From: Mermis nigrescens | Taxonomy: Eukaryota > Nematoda > Enoplea > Mermithida > Mermithidae | Direction of reading: 5' to 3' | Assembly: GCA_036768485.1 (NCBI GenBank) | Contig: JAVLUZ010000509.1 | Coordinates: 513,221 to 577,220 of the forward strand | DNA length: 64,000 bases | Shown: piece after piece, positions 31,977-43,827 of the stretch | Layout: every line of letters begins with the position of its first letter | How positions within the stretch are numbered: position 1 is the stretch's first letter | Notes under the pieces: model-generated | Databases searched by the model: none | The model's input: the letters and a program-made list of their open reading frames with translations, nothing else | What the model was told of the DNA's origin: nothing | Position numbers and translations under genes: made by a program

Positions 31977-32250
31977 CACACCTGGGCATGGGGGTGAGTT
32001 TGGGGGTATGCACCCCCAGAAACCAAAATACCCCCCCCCCCCGCAGAAATCAAAATACCCCCACCCCAGAATTCAATTTTTGAAAATTTTTTTCGTTTTT
32101 CTCACAATTTTTTGATGCCAATGGATAGTACTTGATGAGAAACGTCAAAAAATGGTATTTTTATTGCCCTACCATCATTTTAAAGCCATTTTTTGACTTT
32201 CAAAAATCTTGCACCCATCCTTCCCAGAATTTTTTTGCTGCCCACGTATG
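31977..32250 (-). mobile_element. hAT-like MITE, copy 4 (274 bp), inverted
   Basis: CACACCTGGGCATG...GCCCACGTATG; flanks CTGTACAC and CTGTATAC, an 8-bp duplication with one difference. Confidence 0.9.
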
Positions 32251-32258
32251 CTGTATAC

Positions 32259-32690
32259 CCATTATATGTACTGCTGCGGCAACACGGCACATGTTGCCTC
32301 GTACTTCCGGAACTGGCTCAACAAACATTGCAAGCAGCAATGGAAAATGACTGCTGCCGACTATTGCCTCAAGCATGGCTTGACGGGCAAGCGCAAAATT
32401 TGAGGCTTCTAGCAATTTGCCTTGGCCCTCGAGCGCATGTGGCTCAACTATGAGATGGCCCTCTACTACAAAATATGGCAAAACATGCTTTCCAAGCGTA
32501 GCACCGTTTGGCTCATTCCCGGTGGCAATATGCTTGACTACAAGATTGACCGCATATTGGGGTCATCAGTCGACAATTTATTGTTATAACCGCCCCCATG
32601 TACATATTTGTTTGCTTTGTACATATTGCGTATTTATTGGAAATAAAAAAAACAAAAAAATATAAAATGGCCTGCACTGAAGGCTTGGGT
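32259..32690 (+). other. Unassigned stretch with coding-like composition
   Basis: More GC-rich than its surroundings. A frame with several Trp, Cys and basic residues (FRNWLNKHCKQQWK and, after stops, LNYEMALYYKIWQNML) suggests a decayed gene, but I recognise no family. It lies between a MITE and the second Polinton fragment and may belong to that element. Confidence 0.3.
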
Positions 32691-32786
32691 CCACATCCTG
32701 CAGGCTGGACAACTCTTACAAGTTGGCCGAGAGAACTTCATTTATATTAAAAAAAGCAAGACGAGACGAGAATAAGTTTAAAAAAG

Positions 32787-33365
32787 ATGGATTTACGTTT
32801 TAAACACCCTTTTACATGTATTGTTGCTGGTCCAACAAAGACTGGCAAGACAACTTTTGTTAAGAAACTTGTTGAAAAAACACACAGTTTCATTTCTCCA
32901 GCTCCTAAATTTATTTGGTGATTTTTTGCTAAAGATTACAAAAAAATGGAAAATGTAATTCTTATGAAAGGCCCTCCAGATTTGAATTTAGTTAGACAAA
33001 ATTCGCCGAACCACAACTAATAATTATTGATGACTTGATGCATGGAATGAATAATGAGATATTATTTACATGTGGTTGTCATCATTGGAATATTTCTGTT
33101 GTACACATTGTTCAAAATTTATTTTTCAAAGGTCTAAGAACATGTCAAGTAAATGCAGAGTATTTAGTATTAATGAAAAATCCTTCGGATTGATTGCTAG
33201 TACAGACTTTGGCTAAGCAACTCTATCCTCATTATGCAAAATATTTCTTAGAAGCATACAATGATGCGACTGAAAAACCATTCTCGTTTATTTTAGTTGA
33301 TTTGAGGCAAAGTACGCCCAAAACATTTCGGTTGCGCGCCAAAATTTTTCAAATAGTCCAGTAGT
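32787..33365 (+). pseudogene. ATP: Packaging ATPase of a second Polinton (fragment)
   Basis: ATG 32787 starts a frame with FKHPFTCIVAGPTKTGKTTF: the Walker A loop GPTKTGKT at residues 13-20, as in the Polinton at 7220. A TGA near 32920 replaces a Trp/Cys position, then a frameshift near 33000 leads to the Walker B LIIIDDLM, HHWNISVVHIVQNLFF and KYFLEAYNDAT..FSFILVDLRQST. Amino-acid differences from the first copy are numerous, so this is another lineage rather than a recent duplicate. No left end or inverted repeats of this element were found. Confidence 0.85.
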
Positions 33366-33419
33366 CTATAATGAGAAATTATAAAAGACTTGCATAATAT
33401 ATTTTCTTCATACAAAATC

Positions 33420-33615
33420 ATGGTTGCTCTAAAACGCTTCCAGAAAAACATCACTTGTCTCAATGTTTTAACTGACGCAAAGCCAAAATTATGTCATGCT
33501 ATAATAGAAAAAGCTGATGATGATTTAATTTTATGTGTATGTGAGTGGATACTTAATGTACTGAATGGTAATGTTCCATTGCAGCCGCATGAGCTTCAAA
33601 AACTGAGCAAGTAAA
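33420..33615 (+). pseudogene. pX-like protein of the second Polinton (truncated)
   Basis: ATG 33420 follows TTATAAAAGA at about 41 nt, resembling the promoter spacing of the first Polinton. The product has CVCEWILNVLNGNVPLQPHEL, the same segment as in the pX-like gene at 7860, then a TAA at 33612 followed by recognisable but decaying sequence. The basic and GGFL.LL parts are missing. Position right after the ATPase repeats the gene order of the first element. Confidence 0.65.
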
Positions 33616-33719
33616 AAACGCAACTTTGTAAAATTGTAGCTCCTGAGGCAAATGTAGAACGCCTATGCATTGCGTGGTTAATTCAGTTAAAATATTATTT
33701 TATTATTAGTTAAAAGTAA

Positions 33720-34360
33720 ATAGTTATAAGAATCAGCCCAACCAAATTCAAAAGTGAAATAATACGATGATACACAATATTATATATCAAATTTGCAGCA
33801 TTGCTAAGGTCAGGTGGGCAGTTCTAGTTTTTCAGGATTATTAAAAAGTCATATGGTTAAAGTTCAATTCTTAAATTCTTTTGTGGATGCAGCATATATT
33901 ACATGACGCATGATGCATTTTTTACAGTTAAAAGTAACAAGATTTTAGCTTCAAAATTCAGAGATATTTTGCTAAGATAGGAATATGTAAAATGCCATTC
34001 ACAATTATAATTTGCATGCACGTGAATTCTCAAATCTGCAGTAACAATCTTTGTTATGTCCTTCCCTCCTTAGAAGGAAGGTATGACCATACTAAAATGT
34101 TCATACATAATCAAATATCAAGGATGCAAATATCTTGTCCGTCACAAGTTTAATTCAAATATTAAAGAGTCATTTTTCATCCTGTCCTTAGTTCCTAGCT
34201 CGGCATGAGTAAAAGATTATTTGGTTTAGAGTATAAATCTTTTTGATAGTATCTATTATGTAATTAATATGATTTAATGATGGAAAATTGGTCTTTTAGT
34301 GAAATTAAAAAAACGGTAATGTTAAGCTAAAATGTTAAGTAAGTCAGTGAAAAATTGATG
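33720..34360. other. AT-rich stretch, nothing recognised
   Basis: No reading frame, repeat or RNA gene could be supported here. Confidence 0.5.
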
Positions 34361-34481
34361 ACTTATTGGCTGCAAGTTCGAGTAATGCATACATAGATAG
34401 CGTTCAAGTAAATATAACTACATACTGAATGTAAAATGTTGCAAAACAGTAAATAGCAGAATAAAAAGAGAACAACACGTA

Positions 34482-35855
34482 TCACTTGTTGTTTTGCCTC
34501 CAACACTCGTTGTGCTCCACACACCCCTGAATCTGTTTCTCGATTGCTTTGTGAATATGCATTTCTTTGTGCCAAAATTTGGGCAATGGCAACATGAATG
34601 CCGCACACAACTTCTCACAATGTTTGACGTAAAATGATTTGTGGAACGGCTGCCAGACGCTATTGTCACAATGCAAGAAACGCATAGAACATGGTAAACA
34701 TTTTGCGTATGAACTCATCAAAACAATTTTTGATTTTCTGGGTGTGATGGTCACCCGCTGGTTAACAATAGCTACTATTGATTGGTTCCTTTCAGTTCTT
34801 CATGATTGCAGGCGGTGCAAACTGCCGGTTCTGCATGATTGCTGGTTGTTGAAAACGGCGCTGCTGTTGCTGGGATGGCCGCTGCTGCTGGGAGGCCACA
34901 ATTGGTTGCGGTTGAGGTCCCATAGCTGGAGTAGCAATAGTTGTGAAAAGCTAGTTTTGCTTTCATTGTTAAGTGTATTAGTGCCACAACTGATAAATTG
35001 TGGTTCAGTCCAAGAGAATTGCTTAGCCCTGTAAAATGGTTTCATTCAACCCGTCTTCTTTTTCAAATTTGTTTATGAATGAAGAAATTTCCAAGTTGTA
35101 TTTGGCTATCAGTGCATAGGTGACAAACCACACAGCCGCACACTGAACCGTGGCCCAAGAGTCATTTTCAAGCATTTCATCAATAAATTTTCCACTAACT
35201 TGAGAAAACTCAGCTGCTAGTGAAGCTAGATCAATGTCAACAGAACTAAAAAGATGCAGTAGTACGCCAAAATTTTGTATAGCACTTAACATGTCAAAAA
35301 GATCCATGTCAACGCATTTGTTTCAAAAACTTGGATCAATATTCTCCAAAGCTCTTGAAAACTGAAACCCAATTATATAAATACTCGGGTCCATAAGCAA
35401 TTGTCATAGACGTTGAGGAATGCCACACATTTTCACTAAGTCAAATGTAAACAAAGCCCATCAGACCAAAAAAGTGTAAGATATTTACAGAATGGACCTT
35501 CTCGTTCCTTTTTAACTCTACTTTTGGTTGCTATCTTTGGTTCTACATAAGGTTTAGGTTCTGCATCTGGTTTAAACCCAGAATCCGGTTTAGGCTCCGC
35601 ATCTTGTTTAGGTTCATCAGGTTTACAACTAGATTCCTCTTTGGTCGTATTATTAAAAGCTTCAACATAGTACGCAGGACAGTAAATAGCTAAGACGCCT
35701 GGTGCATGAGGATCCCTGCACAAAGCTTTGCATGTGGACTCAGACGGGTACATCTGCTGGGACCAGATAACCATGTGCATCCACCATAGCTTAGTCAAAT
35801 TTTGACCACCAATCTTCAAGCAATGCTGTTTGCATAAATTTTGGTGCATTGTTGA
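34482..35855 (-). pseudogene. 3' exonuclease-like gene of element D
   Basis: Read leftwards, directly after the integrase of element D. The start region (TCKALCRDPHAPGVLAIYC) aligns with the element C exonuclease before and over Exo I, but the D-x-E is replaced by Y-C-P. A low-complexity insert of (K/P)PDxEPK repeats follows (about 35530-35620). Then FTFDLVKMCGIPQRL..LLMDPSIYIIGFQF (about 35440-35365) matches motif II, and WATVQCAAVWFVTYALI (about 35145-35095) stands at motif III, without Tyr or Asp. A C-terminal segment at 34500-34700 loosely matches the C-terminal domain in element C. Several stops and shifts. Probably not catalytic even before decay. Confidence 0.6.
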
Positions 35856-35969
35856 TATTTTGTTTAATAGTTTAGGTTAATTGTTCACTTTTTGTAGACA
35901 CAGGGTCTACTGACATAGATATCCTGGAGTTAATAGTAATACTAGTTAATTTTATGAATCTTTCAAAGT

Positions 35970-37195
35970 AAAAGTTTACTAATATGGGTTTTTGAAACTC
36001 TAGGTTGCAGGTTGTATGAGTGAAATAAAGTTTTTTGCAAATTTTCTGCTTTTTTAATCTTATTAACTTTTGTATCACTTTTTATCACTTTTGTATTGGT
36101 AGAATTTACTTTTTTAAGCCAACTAATATGAATAAGCTGTGTTTCATTACCTCCTTTCTTCTGTATCAATATGACAGGAAAACGTGAAATGTTAATAGCA
36201 GTAAATGGTCCTTTCCATGGATGTATAAGTTTAGGAGTTTGACCTCATTTTGTAGTAGGCTCGTACTTAAATACTATATCACCTACCAGAAGTTGAATAT
36301 CCTTCAATTTTTTGTCATATTGAATTTTTTGATTTTTTTGTGCAGTTTCAATGTTCTTAATTGCAATATTCCAAGATTTATGTAAAAATCTTTTAAAATC
36401 AAAAAAATAGTCAGCAGGTCAATAGTATACTTGTGTATGTGAAGATTAAGTATGGCATCTATCTGAAAATTGGGTTGCCAACCATAGATTAAGTGAAAAT
36501 GGGCTAAATCTAGTAGATTCTTGCTGAGCAGAGCTATACGCAAAAGTCACATATGGTTAAAATAGATCCCAGTCATTATGCTGAGCAGTAATGTACATTG
36601 AAAGCATGCTAGCTAAAGTTCTATTAAATTGTTCTATAAGTCCATCTTCCTAAGGATGATAAACAGTTGTGTTTATTTTATGTGTGTTACACAGTTTACA
36701 AATTTCAATAACTAAAGTAGAAAAAAAAATTTGATCCTTGGTCTGAAAGTAGCATTTTAATAGCACCATGTCTTAAAATACCTTCATGCAATAATTTTTC
36801 AGCTGTCTCCTTTGCTGTATATGTAGCGATCAAAGCAGTCATGCAGTACTTTGTTAAATAATCAGTAAAAACTAATATATACCTATTTCCTTGTTTGGTT
36901 AAGGGAAGGGAACCTAAGATATCAGCAGCAATTTTTTCAAAAGGTCCTTTGACAGGAATATTAACTTATAAGGTGCTCGAGTAAATGAATGAGGTGTCTT
37001 TCTACCTAGGCACTTAGCACATTCATTACAATATTCTTTAACATCAGTGTAAAGTTGAGGCCAGTAAAAACGTTCTTTTATACGAGTATATGTTCTCTGA
37101 AAGCCTAAATGTCCAGCAAGTACATCATTGTGAAAAGCATGATCAATTGCCGCCAACCGGGTGCAGTGGCGCACAATTTCAAACAACATGGTCAA
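35970..37195 (-). pseudogene. pol: Integrase of element D
   Basis: Read leftwards: HHCC zinc-binding part (AFHNDVLAGHLGF, CNECAKCLG), then after a shift near 36960 the core with AADILGSLP, LLSDQGSNFFS and EDGLIEQFNRTL, so the D-D-E triad is visible. The C-terminal part (GPFTAINI and a Lys-rich tail with a YNLQPR motif resembling the YNLRSR end in A) reaches about 35970. Several stops and shifts. No RT or RNase H precedes it on the right; 37.2 kb upward is unrelated DNA, so this element is truncated. Confidence 0.85.
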
Positions 37196-37281
37196 TGCCC
37201 ACTATGGGTGGAATGGCCGTTAAGCAATTGAGCAATTTGTTACAGATAAATAAACAAGAAATATACATAAATGTGGGATAA

Positions 37282-40200
37282 AAACAATTATGTCACAATG
37301 CAATAGCTTGATAAATCAGAGATTACAAATATTCAGAATAAAGCGTGAGTGCAATAATCTGAATCAAAATATTGGTTAATACCATGTATTTGTACATACA
37401 CAAAGATTTTTGGAGAGAACAATTGTAAAAAGTGTAAAATTCCTAAAATTTCTTTGGCGTTTTGTGCCAAAATGAGTAATTGGCTGTCTTATATATCTTC
37501 TTAATGGCAGAATTTGTATCTAGAATGAAAGGCATTTCCTGATACTTTCCAATTAAAAAGATAAAAGTTTTTGGACTTTGCGCCATTTACAATATTTTGG
37601 ATTGTATATTATTAAGGTTTTTCAATTTTCCTATAAAATGTGCATGTTTTTATATTCTAGACAGAATAATCATCATCATCAGAAGCGTCAAAAATAGTGT
37701 TTTTAGCATATACCAAGGCCCATATACAGAGAAATAGCGGTCACGCATAATACGTGCCCCCTTTGCTTGCCCTCCCGAAAAAATCTGAGAATGTTTTTCC
37801 TCTACTCCCCTATGCATTTTTAGCCAAAAATCACAAAAAAAAAATTTAGCATATCGCACTCTCCTCAACCTGAGATCCAATATACCATTAATAAATTATA
37901 ATCACTATTTAATGCAACATTCTTGATCATCAGTATTTGGCAGATCGCAAATGTTTGTCCATCGGATTCACAAAGTATTGCAGGTATAAAATGGATGCCT
38001 GCAATTGACATACTTAAATTTTTCTAGTCACATGAGAAAGAAGCAAATGGCAGCAACTGCGAAGAGCACAATGGAGGTTGCAATCGTTATTCTGCAGAAT
38101 AAAATTTTTATTTTGTAACAAAATGTATTGTAATGTTGAATACTACACAAGCCTGCTGTAGTCATAAGTGAATTCTAAATAGGACATTTCTCTACTCTAA
38201 GAATTCTGAAATAATATGTATTCCCTACTATTTTTGATTAAAAATATGTTATTTAGAATTTTTTCTTCTGGCCACCACTAACGTAAGTATATCTGTGTAT
38301 GTTTTGTGTTTTCATTCAGTCAAAAATTGTTCCCAATGTGCAAAGACTTTGGAACTGTTTGGTAGATACATTTAAAAAGATTTATAAAAGTACAAAACTG
38401 CAAAAAAGTTTCCAATGTCTGCAAAAATTTGCAGAACCTTACACCAGAATCAATTACTGTCTGTTTTAAATAAATTCCTTTGAGATGGTAATAATTATGT
38501 TTGGAACAACAGCAAAACCATCAATTTTTTGGCACTTCTCACTGATTATGTATGCATAACATGCAGATTATATAGAAGCTCGAATAGTTTGTACACTTTA
38601 ATATTTGCAGTTTTATCATCAATACTGAATGCCTAAGTTGAACTTATCTTATTCACAATAGAATTATTTTGCACAAATTTGACAGTTTTTTAGCTCACTT
38701 ATCTTTGAAAGCTTCAAAGTGTGTATCGAAACGTTGAAAATCGTTAAATTTCTGAGTCCATTTAGCATTAGGAAGCCAATAATTGCAATTTAGCATGGAT
38801 TTCTTGATCTATTCCAATATATTTTTAGTGACATTAATGCAGACAAAATATTTATAAGCAAATGATATTGACATTCTCAAACAAAAAAAAAGATGTGTAT
38901 AACTTGTAAAAGTCAGACATGTACAAGTGCACTATAAGGGTTCATCCCAAATCAAAACATTGGGTGATTTCCTCCAAAAAAATAAGGCAAAATGAAAGAT
39001 AGACATGGGTGAAAATTCAGAATTTTTTTTACAAATGCCTGTAATGGACCAGTAATTATTGCAGATTAGTAGTTTTTAACACCATTTCATCACTTTTAGT
39101 ACTTTTTAAATGCAATTTCGGTTCTAAGCTTGTTTTTGACCCCCTCCCTCCAGATGGGCATTCTGTTAGTGCATCCATATGTAAATTCATGAACTGCATA
39201 GGCAGAAAGCTAGCATGCTACTGTAAGCCATCTCATGCTAATGACAATGATTTTTATTAGTTGGGTTGAACAAAAGTGTTTTCAGGTCAAATTGACTTTG
39301 AATATTCATGATAAGTAAAATTTGACTGGTTCTTCAAGGGTGTGTCAGAAAAAACAGAAAACATGTATGTAATTAACAAAAAATCCTCACTTTAACACCA
39401 TTTCCAAAATACTTACCATCAAAATTAGTCAACTACCCTCCCACCCAAGGAGTCTATTTACTTCCCTCCTAGAACTTCTATTTGTGTGCATAAACAATAA
39501 TCTGTATGGACTATGCATGTAAAAAAGAAGGGATAAAAAGCAAACAGACTATAGTTAGATGTACACTGCAGTTGCAGACAAGACTATTTGGCAGATCCAA
39601 CTATTAATAGATCCATGACCATAACCCGGCTTAGCCACACCTACAAACCAGAGAGTTTTGTAGTTTGCATTACAGCCTGCATAATAAAGAATAATTTTAC
39701 CCTTTTTCGATTTTGTAATCTGGAAGCTCACAAATGACTTTCATTATATTTTTTAGAAATTATATTTCCAATTGAGCAACCTAAAACAAAATGATAGGCA
39801 ATATGAACTATGATGCAGGCGACTGCCAGTGCCACACATATATGAGGATGTCATCCATCAGAATGCATGTTTTAGGGAGCTTTCAGGAAGGGGTTGACCG
39901 GACCCCCACTGGGAATGGCAAGTGACCTCCAAAAATGACTCGCACCACTGCATTGCATTGTGTTGTGACGCGAGCAACCATACATGCACATATGGGTGAG
40001 GGGGAGGACCCCCCACTGAGGGGTCAGTCAGTCAGACAGGTATATACTGTCTAGCAATTTTTAGCTAACAAAACTTTTTCTGCTTCATTTTTGAAGTCAA
40101 AAGCTGTAAGAATAACAAAAATTTTCCAGCACTCTGTGCCAGATTTGTACCTTTATGTACTATTTTACACAAAAAAAACGCAGAAAATTTATCAATTTCT

Positions 40201-41095
40201 GCATTATTTAGCCTCAAAAAAGATACAACACAGTCAAAATGGACTAGAAATGATTTGAAATTGAGAAATTACTACAACAATACGTTTTATAGGCTATTTT
40301 AGACCTTACAACAAAAAATTTGTGAACATTAACTGTTTTGGATGTCCAAGATATCCCCCCAGCTGCCGGCCCTAACCTTGTGCACCAATGGTTGCATGAC
40401 AAGCAATGCGAACCCCTACAAGTTTACAATTTCTTTGTAAAAATTGTAAAAAGTGTGCCTTTTTAAGAGCACATTTTTGGCTGAAAAGTATTAAATTTTT
40501 GATGCTTCACGCCATATACACATCTTCTGAGTAAATTTCATTCAATTTTTCAATTTTTTGAAATTTTTTTCATGTTTTTATGTTCTAGAAAGTATGAGCA
40601 TTGTCTGAAACGTCAAAAAATGGTGCTTTTGACCTTAAGCAGTTGTTTTTAATACAAAAAGGCACTTTTAAAAAATTTTCTGGGCTTGACCCCCTCCCCC
40701 AGAATTACTATGCAAAACATGTATGGTCAAGTATCTTAGGCCTGGAACAGCTTTGTGTGATATAGTGAACTTTTTAAAGCCCTATTTCTTTGACAGATTT
40801 ATTTATTATGTAGATATATATATATATATATATGGCAGGAGGTTTATAGTATGGAAGAAATACTGTAAACAAACTGCACTACACTGATTGTGCAGTCTTT
40901 AGATTCATTAGTATATCAGTAAAAATCTCTAGTACTTATCCATCCTACTAGATTAACATTAAACTAAGATTAAAATTTTGTGCGTTAAAATAGGGATGAT
41001 TTAGACCCACGTAAATATATAAGCCTGAATAAAATCTACCTGAAGTCATACCATTATGTTTTCTGCATATTTGGAAAGTTTTGTCAGGACTTTTG
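37282..41095. other. AT-rich non-coding DNA
   Basis: No gene recognised. 40540-40725 and, more weakly, 37600-37700 resemble the inner part of the hAT-like MITE in inverse orientation (GAAACGTCAAAAAATGGTG at about 40608), perhaps very old copies. A short (TA)12-like run lies near 40813-40833. Confidence 0.5.
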
Positions 41096-41103
41096 GTAGG
41101 CAG

Positions 41104-41363
41104 CATACGTGGGCAGCAAGAAAATTCTGGGGGGGGGTGCAAGATTTTTTTGAAGGTCAAAAAATGGCCCTAAAAATGGTGGTATGGCGATAAAAACAAC
41201 ATTTTTCGACGTTTCTCATCAAGCACTATCCATTGGCATCAAAAATTGCGAAAAAACGAAAAAATTTTCAAAAATTGAATTCTGGGGGGTATTTTGATTT
41301 CTGGGGGGGTATTTTGGTTTCTGGGGGGGTGCATACCTCCCAAGCCCCCCACGCCCAGGTGTG
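41104..41363 (+). mobile_element. hAT-like MITE, copy 5 (260 bp)
   Basis: CATACGTGGGCAGC...CGCCCAGGTGTG with an exact 8-bp duplication GTAGGCAG (41096-41103 and 41364-41371). Confidence 0.95.
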
Positions 41364-41371
41364 GTAGGCAG

Positions 41372-42855
41372 GTATTTCAAGCAGGAGAAGAAGACATTTA
41401 TTGCTGATACAAAAGTGATTGAAACACAAAACCAATAATAATTAATATTGAACAAATCTCATGCAAAAAATGTGATCTGTTCAACATGGTGTAAATCAGA
41501 TTCTCATCACATTTAGGGCATTTGCAGGCCCATATCCTATATTTTGTTTTGGAGGGGGCAAGTACAACACAACCGGAATTTTTTTAAAAGCATAAGGGAG
41601 GACCAAGTGATGACATGAAAATGATGTTTCATGACCACTAGAGCTGTATGCATTGTAAATTTTGCCACCCAAATGCCTTAAATATGATGAGAAGAGAATC
41701 CAATGGACACCCTCTTGAAAAAAATTGGATTTTTGGCATTGTCATGAAAAAATTGGTGACTGATCTTTTCCACATGTAATAGTGAAGTACTCATAGTGAG
41801 CGAGTGACATGCACCATGGATGAGAGCCGCCAAGCAACTAATTCAAAATTCGTTTTTGAGCAGTGTGCAGATTACAATATGGAAAAATATGGCCTGGTCA
41901 AACAACTTATCCTAAATTTTGAAATGATCGGCTCATTTAAAATTTAGTTTTTGTACAGATTCACTTGGAACTCAGCAGCATAGATCAGGCTTATATTGGA
42001 ATGCACTCACAATATGATACAAACATCAATGATAATTTTAGTTTACCATTGGGCAAAAATTGGCATGTCAAGATGCGAGACAGACATACACAAATAAATA
42101 AGAAAAAATGAAAAATCTCACTTACTAATTTTTTCTGATTTTATCACCATTGTCCGCATGCTCTGCAGAAAAAACACAATCTGAATAAGTCACATGGTCA
42201 GCACAAATTTTTTGCCTCATCACTGTGCATAAAATATGTGGCATAAAAACAAATTTTAAATGAGTTGCTTGGTGTGTGTCATCCATAGTATGTTGGTCAC
42301 TCACTATACTTCACTTTTGCTATTACCCACTTGTAGAAAAGACAGGTCTGCACCTGGTTGTATAATTATGCAGACTCTAATTTTATTTTTTTTGGAAAAT
42401 TTTTTTTGTGACTTCAGGCTAAAAAAAGCAAATGGGGAGTACTAATAGGAACAAATCATTCTTACGTTAAATTTTGGATTGGGCACGTGCTCTCCTATAT
42501 CACCCTGGTTGTGATCCAGGGCATTTGGTTAGCAAAATTTACAATGTGTATAGCTCTCTTAATTGTAAAATGTCTTTTTTATTCATTCTTTTGTCCCCTT
42601 TTTAATTTTGGTTGTGCATCCCCTCCCCCCAAACAAAATCCTAGATATGGGTCTGTACTAGCTATGCCTACACTCCTTAGCTAAGTAGTTCAAATTCTAG
42701 AGTATTTTAAGGAATAATTGAAGGATTTGCTTGCATCCTGCACTAAATAGCCCACAGCCAAAGCTGTTCTACATTTTGCAGCCAAGACCTAACTCGCCTA
42801 ACAGCTCGGGAATTCAGGTGAAAGGAACAATTGCCATCAATGACACGCCTACACT
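41372..42855. other. AT-rich non-coding DNA
   Basis: Nothing recognised on either strand. Confidence 0.5.
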
Positions 42856-42857
42856 CA

Positions 42858-42859
<2 letters not shown>

Positions 42860-42925
<66 letters not shown>
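42860..42925. repeat. (CA)n microsatellite
   Basis: About 33 uninterrupted CA units. Confidence 0.98.
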
Positions 42926-42926
<1 letters not shown>

Positions 42927-43609
42927 CAGATTCACATCACATTCAAGTCAAAAGTACCATACAGTAAAGAAGTATGAATGAAGTATTGAATAAACGCACA
43001 AATTGCATATCTAATATGTCCTGTATAATTCTGGAAGAAACTTGGCTTCACACCCCCCCAGAAATTTCAATCTGGTGTTTTTTTGAATTCTAGGGGGGGT
43101 GTAAACCTCTCACACCTATGTGAGGACATGACTGTATAATCAGAAAAAGATGGACAAACTTGACATAATAAGTTTGTTAGAATTATCTTCGAATCTCAAT
43201 AGTCATGCTAATAAAATTTGAGTGAGGTATTAAAAAGTAAGAATTCAAGCAGTTAATAACAAACTATCAAATAACAACAAAAACATATGTAAAAGCCATT
43301 TTGATTTCTTGTGAAAGCATGATTAACAAATAGAAATATAGCTAATTCATCATCCAGTTTTCTTTAAGCCTACGTTAACCAAGCTCCAGATCCATGATCT
43401 AGTTGCCTGTTTTTTGCATTTACTGTAAGCCCATAAATTCTTTTGTGGCAAGCTTCTCAGTACCCTCTTTTTTATTGCAACACATGTTTTATTGAGCAAA
43501 AGAAAAGGTATTGGCCTATATTTTATTAGAAAAGCTTGATTTCATGATTTTATAACATGTGTAACGCATGTCCCTGATCAAATTTCTTACACATTTTCGA
43601 ATGTTCAAA
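42926..43609. other. Non-coding DNA with a possible MITE fragment
   Basis: 43048-43140 has CACACCCCCCCAGAA and a G-run with CACACCTATG, reminiscent of an internally deleted inverted MITE copy. Otherwise nothing recognised. Confidence 0.35.
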
Positions 43610-43827
43610 TATGTTTTTGGGGGGAGTGCAAGATGTTTTGAAGGTCAAAAAATGGTGGTATGGCAAAAAAAACACCATTTTTTGACAGTTCTCATAAAGC
43701 ACTACCCATTGGCATCAAAAAATTTTGAAAAACGAGAATATTCAAAAATTGAATTCTGAAGGAGTTATTTTGATTTCTCCAGGGGGTATTTTGGTTTCAG
43801 GGGGTACCCCCTCCCATGCCAGGTGTG
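43610..43827 (+). mobile_element. hAT-like MITE, copy 6, damaged 5' end
   Basis: Recognisable from GGGGGGAGTGCAAGAT to the CCAGGTGTG end; lacks the CATACGTGGGC start and a roughly 12-bp inner segment. No target duplication can be seen. Confidence 0.75.

Noticed and set aside
35436..35849. Frame with PDAEPKP repeats as a separate host gene
   Set aside because: Its flanks align with the 3' exonuclease-like gene of elements A and C, so it belongs to element D.
39960..40020. CATACATGCACATATGGGTG with G/C runs as another MITE
   Set aside because: Only the start words are similar; the inner order of the family is absent.
42731..42967. Frame with a Thr-His run
   Set aside because: Translation of the (CA)n microsatellite.
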